A stretch of 64,000 bases of DNA from positions 132,026,420 through 132,090,419 of the forward strand of contig NC_080540.1 in the NCBI RefSeq assembly GCF_028640845.1. Direction: 5' to 3'. Source of the DNA: Ahaetulla prasina (lineage: Eukaryota; Chordata; Lepidosauria; Squamata; Colubridae). Positions 59,731 through 64,000 of this stretch are shown here, piece after piece. The notes under the pieces are model-generated. The model was not told where the DNA came from. It searched no databases and was given only the letters and a program-made list of their open reading frames with translations. Each line of letters starts with the position of its first letter. Positions within the stretch are counted from its first letter, which is position 1. A program made the translations under genes and the position numbers.

Positions 59731-59970
59731 AAGGGATATCAAACTCAATTTCATTTAGGGCTGCATCAGGGTTGTGATTGACCAACGAGGCAGGCGTGGC
59801 CAGCTTGACACCACTCCCCAAACGTCTGGCATGTTTCCTGTTCACACTGGGTAGACTGGGCCGAAGCCACGCAGGCCGGCCCCTTACATTTTCCAGGACG
59901 GTGCCAGGGGCCGGATCTGACCACATTGCAGGCCGCATCCGGCCCACGGGCCTTATGTTTGACACCCCTG
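59731..59970 (+). mobile_element. Non-autonomous hAT element, second family
   Basis: The right end TTTGACACCCCTG and left end AAGGGATATCAAA are inverted. The flanking 8 bp are CTCTAGAA (59723-59730) and CTCTAGGA (59971-59978), 7 of 8 equal. The body has GGCCGGATCTGACCACATTG and CATCCGGCCCACGGGCC. Confidence 0.75.
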
Positions 59971-60033
59971 CTCTAGGACAACAACTCTCCTCATTTCTGT
60001 TAGCAGGCCCATGCTGGCTGGAGATGACAAGTG

Positions 60034-60318
60034 GTTTTTTTTTGTTTTTTTGTTTTGTTTTTTACATTTATATCCCGCCCTTCTCCGAAGACTCAGGGCG
60101 GCTTACATTGTGTAAGGCAATAGTCTCATTCTATTTGTATATTTATATACAAAGTCAACTTATTGCCCCCCCAACAATCTGGGTCCTCATTTTACCTACC
60201 TTATAAAGGATGGAAGGCTGAGTCAACCTTGGGCCTGGTGGGACTAGAACCTGCAGTAATTGCAAGCAGCTGTGTTTAATAACAGGCTTCTTACAGCCTG
60301 AGCCACACCGCGGCCCCT
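60034..60318 (-). repeat. L2-tailed tRNA SINE, copy 3 (full length)
   Basis: Flanked by ACAAGTG (60027-60033, 60319-60325). On the minus strand it has the head GGGGCCGCGGTGTGGCTCAG, B-box-like GGTTCTAGTCCC, body, and tail GCCGCCCTGAGTCTTCGGAG with poly(A). It ends about 140 bp upstream of exon 2 of the small membrane protein gene. Confidence 0.85.
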
Positions 60319-60459
60319 ACAAGTGTTGTAGACCTTGGGGAAGTCTAGGCTGAAGTGAAGGCACATATGTTACTTTGTAGAGATTTCACTGAGCTTGCTG
60401 GTATTTGGAAGCTGTACAAGATGTCTCATTGTATTTCCCTTTTTTCCCTTCTTCGTTAG

Positions 60460-60581
60460 CAGTTTCTTCCTCTGTGTTCATCATGGCCATTTTGGTGCTG
60501 CTGCTCCTTTTGTACCACCGGGACCCTCTGTGCTGCCAATTTCTGTGCTCTTGCCGACTTTTCCAGAGCCCTAGTCAATAT
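60460..60581 (+). CDS. Unnamed small membrane protein, exon 2
   Basis: The acceptor is TTCGTTAG and the donor is GTGAGT at 60582. The two leading bases complete a Thr codon left by exon 1. It encodes the transmembrane core VFIMAILVLLLLLYH, then RDPLCCQFLCSCRLFQSPSQ and Y. The basic, Cys-rich stretch just after the membrane segment (CC, C, C) is a typical palmitoylation setting and suggests the C terminus is cytosolic. It ends in phase 0. The joined product so far has 70 residues. No homologue is recognised; gene identity is open. Confidence 0.68.
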
Positions 60582-61112
60582 GTGAGTATCTCCCCAGTTT
60601 GCCTGCTTCTTCGGGTTTCATCAGCTTCCCTTGGCCACCAGGCCTCGCCGTTCCCCCGCCCATTTTTGATCCTGGGTAAAGAGCGTGCCTCATTGTGCTC
60701 TGCAAGGACCGGAGGCCACACGCTGCTCCCCTGCACAGTCTTTGGCAGGCCTCCCTTTGCATGGTTGTCATCTCACCCTTGGAATAAAGGAGTCTAGTTT
60801 TCCTTTCTGCTGGCTGAATAGCAACTCAAGGTCTATTTACAGTTCTCTCCTGCCAAGTTATAGTGTTGCGCACCCAGGAGCGCCTGTTTACTTCCCACTC
60901 TGTCTACAAACAAAGCCTTTTCACCTGAGCCTTTCCCCGGTTGGCTGCTTTTGAGAGTGGGTGGTACTATCCGGGAGCTGGTATTGAAGCATGGGAACAG
61001 ATGGGAAGGTAACACTGAGAGCTAATCAGGGGGTAATGATGGTGCCAGGAGAACTTTGCCCCTCTTTACCTTTCTGGCCCTTTCAGCCCCAGGCCTCCTC
61101 TTTTCCTTACAG

Positions 61113-61154
61113 GGATGGAAAACAGCAGGGAATGCTCCTGTAAGGAACTTGTAA
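61113..61154 (+). CDS. Possible last exon of the small membrane protein gene
   Basis: A strong acceptor (pyrimidine run ending TTACAG at 61107-61112) opens a phase-0 frame of 13 codons, GWKTAGNAPVRNL, then TAA. With exons 1 and 2 this gives an 83-residue protein. The frame is short enough to occur by chance, and a GTAAGG inside it could be a donor to further exons, so the real end may lie beyond the window. Confidence 0.3.
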   Translation, partial: GWKTAGNAPVRNL

Positions 61155-61499
61155 ATGCAGACAACCCCATTCTCCGTTGCCAGTATCCCAGCAACCAGCA
61201 TTATACCTTTCAAAGTTCACGACTGGGGACAGCCAGAAAGAAAACATTCTCCCGAGTTCCCCCTTTCTCTCTTTCACGGAGGCACAACGTGGTGTTTTTG
61301 GTTTTTTTTAAAAAATAATGCTTCTTTGCAAGCACTGAAGAAGTGGAACCAAAAGGATTCCAGAATGGGTGGATTCATTGTACCTTCTTCCCATTCTCCC
61401 ATTCTACCCCACCCCATTAGAAATTCAAAACTCTAGGAGGGTATAGCCTGAGATCTATTCTGACTTGCAATGTATGTATTTCCATATCCAGAGGTACCT

Positions 61500-61501
61500 T
61501 T

Positions 61502-61564
<63 letters not shown>

Positions 61565-61566
61565 TT
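61500..61566 (+). repeat. (TTTA)n microsatellite
   Basis: About 16 TTTA units at the 3' tail of the minus-strand LINE that follows. Confidence 0.95.
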
Positions 61567-62390
61567 TTGTCACACAGTATATATGAGCGTAAGCATGAAA
61601 TAACTATACAGTATATAAGTATATATCTAAGTATGAGTATGTAATAACTAAATTAATTGAATATAAAGAAAGGAAACAAAAGGACAGGAACGGTAGGCAC
61701 TCTTGTGCTCTTATGCACGCCCCTTATAGACCTCATAGGAATGGGGTGAGGTCAATAGTAGACAGTTTTTGGTTGAAGATTTGGGGATTTTGGGAAGAGA
61801 CCACAGAGTCAGGTAGTGTATTCCAGGCATTAACAACTCTGTTACTGAAGTCATATTTTCTGCAATCAAGATTGAAGCGGTTAACATTAAGCTTAAATCT
61901 ATTGTGTGATCGTGTACCTTGCTCAGGATATAGGATTGACCTTTAAAATAAACGTCTTCTGCCCTGTGCCATAAAATGTCATGCATCCTACCAACTCTTG
62001 GCAAAGTATCTGGGAGTTTTATATAATCCACACTGAAAGTCCAAAGAGTCTACATTTCAAAGATGTTGCTAAGATAATTGTGATGCAAGTAGTTTCTGCG
62101 CTACTCTCTTTGTTGCCTCTACTATACTCCCCCATTTGTTGCAGCAACAGTCCCTTGTAGGTTTCCAGTTTAAATAGAGCTGTCTGTGATTTAACATAGG
62201 TCGCCTTCTCCCATAGCTGTATAAGTGTAGAGTAGTGTTTTTAGTTATCCCCTCTGTGTTCAGAAGAATGGAATTGTTATGTAGTAAATCTAAATCATAT
62301 GGAATTATGGAAGTTAGAGATACAGTGTCGTATAATTCTGGGTAGAAACTGCTTGAGAATATCTTGGAAGCAGCTGACATCTGTCTCATC
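61567..62390 (-). mobile_element. Unassigned LINE, 3' part
   Basis: Its terminal 160 bp (61567-61725) match 14250-14455 in inverse orientation (CAGGAACGGTAGGCACTCTT, CTTATGCACGCCCCTTA). Upstream on the minus strand a frame (62031-61711) contains TLPRVGRMHDILWHRAEDVY and SVTELLMPGIHYLTLWSLPK. I cannot place its clade; the 5' limit is uncertain. Confidence 0.55.
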
Positions 62391-62617
62391 TATGATTCAG
62401 CCCCAGTGTTTTGTGATAAGGCTTTCTTGGGACAGCTTTTTCTCAGGAAGTTCTTTATTACCAAATGTCCCCAGGGTAAGTAGAAAGGCTGCCTTCATGC
62501 AACATTTGTTTTTCTTAAGCCGCCCTTGTTCAATAAGGCAAGAAAGCTTCCAGGGTGAAAGTATGACAATTAGCCTGGTCGTCCTAGCTGATTTTATACC
62601 CAAAGGCATGTGAAGGT

Positions 62618-62968
62618 CTCACGGTGGCTCTTGCTGATTTTTCTTAGAAGTGCATTGGCCTAAGAACTATGTTTGTCTCTGTTTAGAGCTTTCAAGGGTT
62701 TACGCGTTTTGTTTTAAAAGCTGAGGTCAAGTCAAACTATCTTGGCTTGGAGAGAATGTCCTGTGAGTCAATAGATGTCCCCAAGGATTTAGTTCTCACG
62801 GTGGTTCTTGCTTACTTTTCTCAGAAGCAGCGTATCAGCCTAATTGCTATGTTTGTCCTATGTTTAGAGCTTTCAAAATTCACTCATTTTGTTTCAAAAG
62901 TTGAGGCCAAGCCAAACTGTCTTGGCTTGCATGCCTTGTGATTAGATAGATGTCCCCAAGGACTCAGT
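62618..62968 (+). repeat. Two-copy 177-bp tandem repeat
   Basis: Unit 1 starts CTCACGGTGGCTCTTGCTGA at 62618; unit 2 starts CTCACGGTGGTTCTTGCTTA at 62795. Both contain GTTTAGAGCTTTCAA and ATAGATGTCCCCAAGGA. The units differ by numerous substitutions. Confidence 0.85.
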
Positions 62969-63372
62969 TCTCTTCATCTCTTTGAAAATCAATTGCCTGG
63001 AAAGAAATCACCTCTTGCTTCCAACCCATATGGATATCCATTCTTGGAAAAGAAATCAAATGGCTGGACAGTTTCAGGGGAAACACACTGATACTTAATC
63101 ATACGATTAAACCTAGCCACTATTTTAAATAATGCATAAAACTATTACTGATTTAGTTATTGTTTGCTGAGTTAACCACAGTTGACTAGTTTTGATCTGT
63201 TTCTAAAAATAAATGAACCACATTGAAACAGACCAGCATAAAAAACATATCCTGGTAACTTTTTCTTTAACCTGTTTTCCTCTTGTGTGCATTGGAATGT
63301 CCCAGAATTTACAGCTACCAATTGAGCAGGAATTCTTAAAGGCTGTAGTATTTGGAGAAGAACGGACATGGG

Positions 63373-63618
63373 CAATGGTGGGTTTCAAAATTTTTTACTA
63401 CCGGTTCTGAGGGCATGGCGTGGTGGGCATGGCAGGGGAAGAATACTGCAAAATCTCCATTTCCTCCCGATCAGCTGGGACTCGGGAGGCAGAGAATAGA
63501 TGGGGGCAGGGCCAGTCAGAGGTGGTATTTACTGGTTCTCTGAACTACTCAAAATTTCCGCTACCAATTCTCCAGGTTTCAGGAGGTTCTGACCAGAACC
63601 TCCCAAAACCAACCTCTG
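63373..63618 (-). mobile_element. Non-autonomous hAT element, copy 4
   Basis: Inverted relative to 6916-7118: CTACCGGTTCTGAGGGCATG near the left, GAACTACTCAAAATTTCCGC near the right. Perfect 8-bp duplication GACATGGG (63365-63372, 63619-63626). Confidence 0.88.
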
Positions 63619-64000
63619 GACATGGGATGGATCCTTTAAGCTATTGCCTGATTTGGAATTTTCTGGCCAACTATACTTTTTAGTAGGTACACATATCCCA
63701 CTTTTTTTTTTCATGTTTGTGTGCCCATTTACAAAGTTTCTGAAAAGTTTGGTTAGCTGAGGAAAGTAAGACTGTGTTGAAAATGTTGGTCTATGGTGAT
63801 CGTAAAGCAGACATGCTGAGCTCAGGTCTGGTGAATCTATGCCACGTGTCAGTTAAACTTGCAAAACCTAAAGCAGTATTTAAGATATGGACTTTAGCTC
63901 CCTGCCAATAGATCTTAAAGTGGCTGAGGTCACTTCTCTAGTTCTTGCTTCTGGCTTCAGAAGTTGTAGGAGCTTCATCACTGGAAGCTTTCAAGAAGCG

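Larger units (their letters stand above)
50752..60459 (+). other. Intron 1 of the small membrane protein gene
   Basis: 9.7 kb. Holds, from left to right, a CR1-like trace near 52985-53080, a GGAT repeat (53378-53401), a Tc1/mariner-type element, two SINEs, a TTTC/CT microsatellite, a CR1, a BovB piece, an hAT element and an L2-tailed SINE. No further exon is recognised. Confidence 0.55.
61155..64000. other. Right-hand flank
   Basis: Beyond the possible last exon. Holds an unassigned LINE 3' end, a 177-bp tandem repeat, an hAT element and, at 63960-64000, TTCATCACTGGAAGCTTTCA, which looks like the start of a CR1 3' piece cut by the window edge. No coding exon recognised. Confidence 0.45.

Overview
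This is a vertebrate nuclear genome window, almost certainly from a squamate reptile and probably a snake. It holds a conserved multi-exon vertebrate gene with GT-AG introns. The repeats are the usual squamate mix: CR1, L2, L1 and BovB LINEs, a BovB-tailed tRNA SINE of the Sauria type, hAT and Tc1/mariner-type non-autonomous DNA elements, and long AAT, TTTA and TTTC microsatellites. There are no bacterial-style genes, operons, rRNAs or CRISPR arrays.

Left third (about 1-26.3 kb): exons 2 to 11 of XYLT2 (protein xylosyltransferase 2) lie on the + strand. All ten exons have consensus splice sites, and their phases join into one open frame of 813 codons plus a stop at 26290-26292. The first coding exon, which carries the cytoplasmic tail and signal anchor, was not found and must lie to the left of the window. 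Introns carry two decay-prone DNA transposon families, two Sauria-type SINE copies, L2-tailed SINEs, and a 5'-truncated L2 LINE at 8.76-10.88 kb.

Middle (26.3-49.3 kb): an intergenic block of stacked mobile elements. A CR1 fragment was hit by an hAT element with a perfect 8-bp target duplication. That hAT element in turn contains a 4.7-kb L2. The right end of this stack is tandemly duplicated with a 2,010-bp offset. From about 38.4 kb the second copy becomes deletion-rich, which suggests an assembly or polishing problem. Next come a CR1 3' part (42.3-43.3 kb) and a nearly full-length L1 (43.77-49.28 kb) with a 13- to 14-bp target duplication, a poly(A) tail and a G-rich 3' UTR.

Right third (49.3-64 kb): a CpG-rich promoter-like region with an X-box-like motif and two CCAAT boxes, then a small gene on the + strand. 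Its exon 1 (50664-50751) and exon 2 (60460-60581) encode a short single-pass membrane protein that I cannot name. A possible last exon is at 61113-61154. Its introns and flank hold CR1, BovB, Sauria SINE, L2-tailed SINE, two hAT elements, a 177-bp tandem repeat and an unassigned LINE 3' end.

No new multi-gene system is visible. The most notable items are the three-layer transposon nest with its deletion-rich tandem copy, an EWD variant of the XYLT DWD motif, two LINE-SINE tail-sharing pairs, paired-arm palindromic repeats, and the unnamed membrane-protein gene whose start codon overlaps the stop of an upstream ORF.
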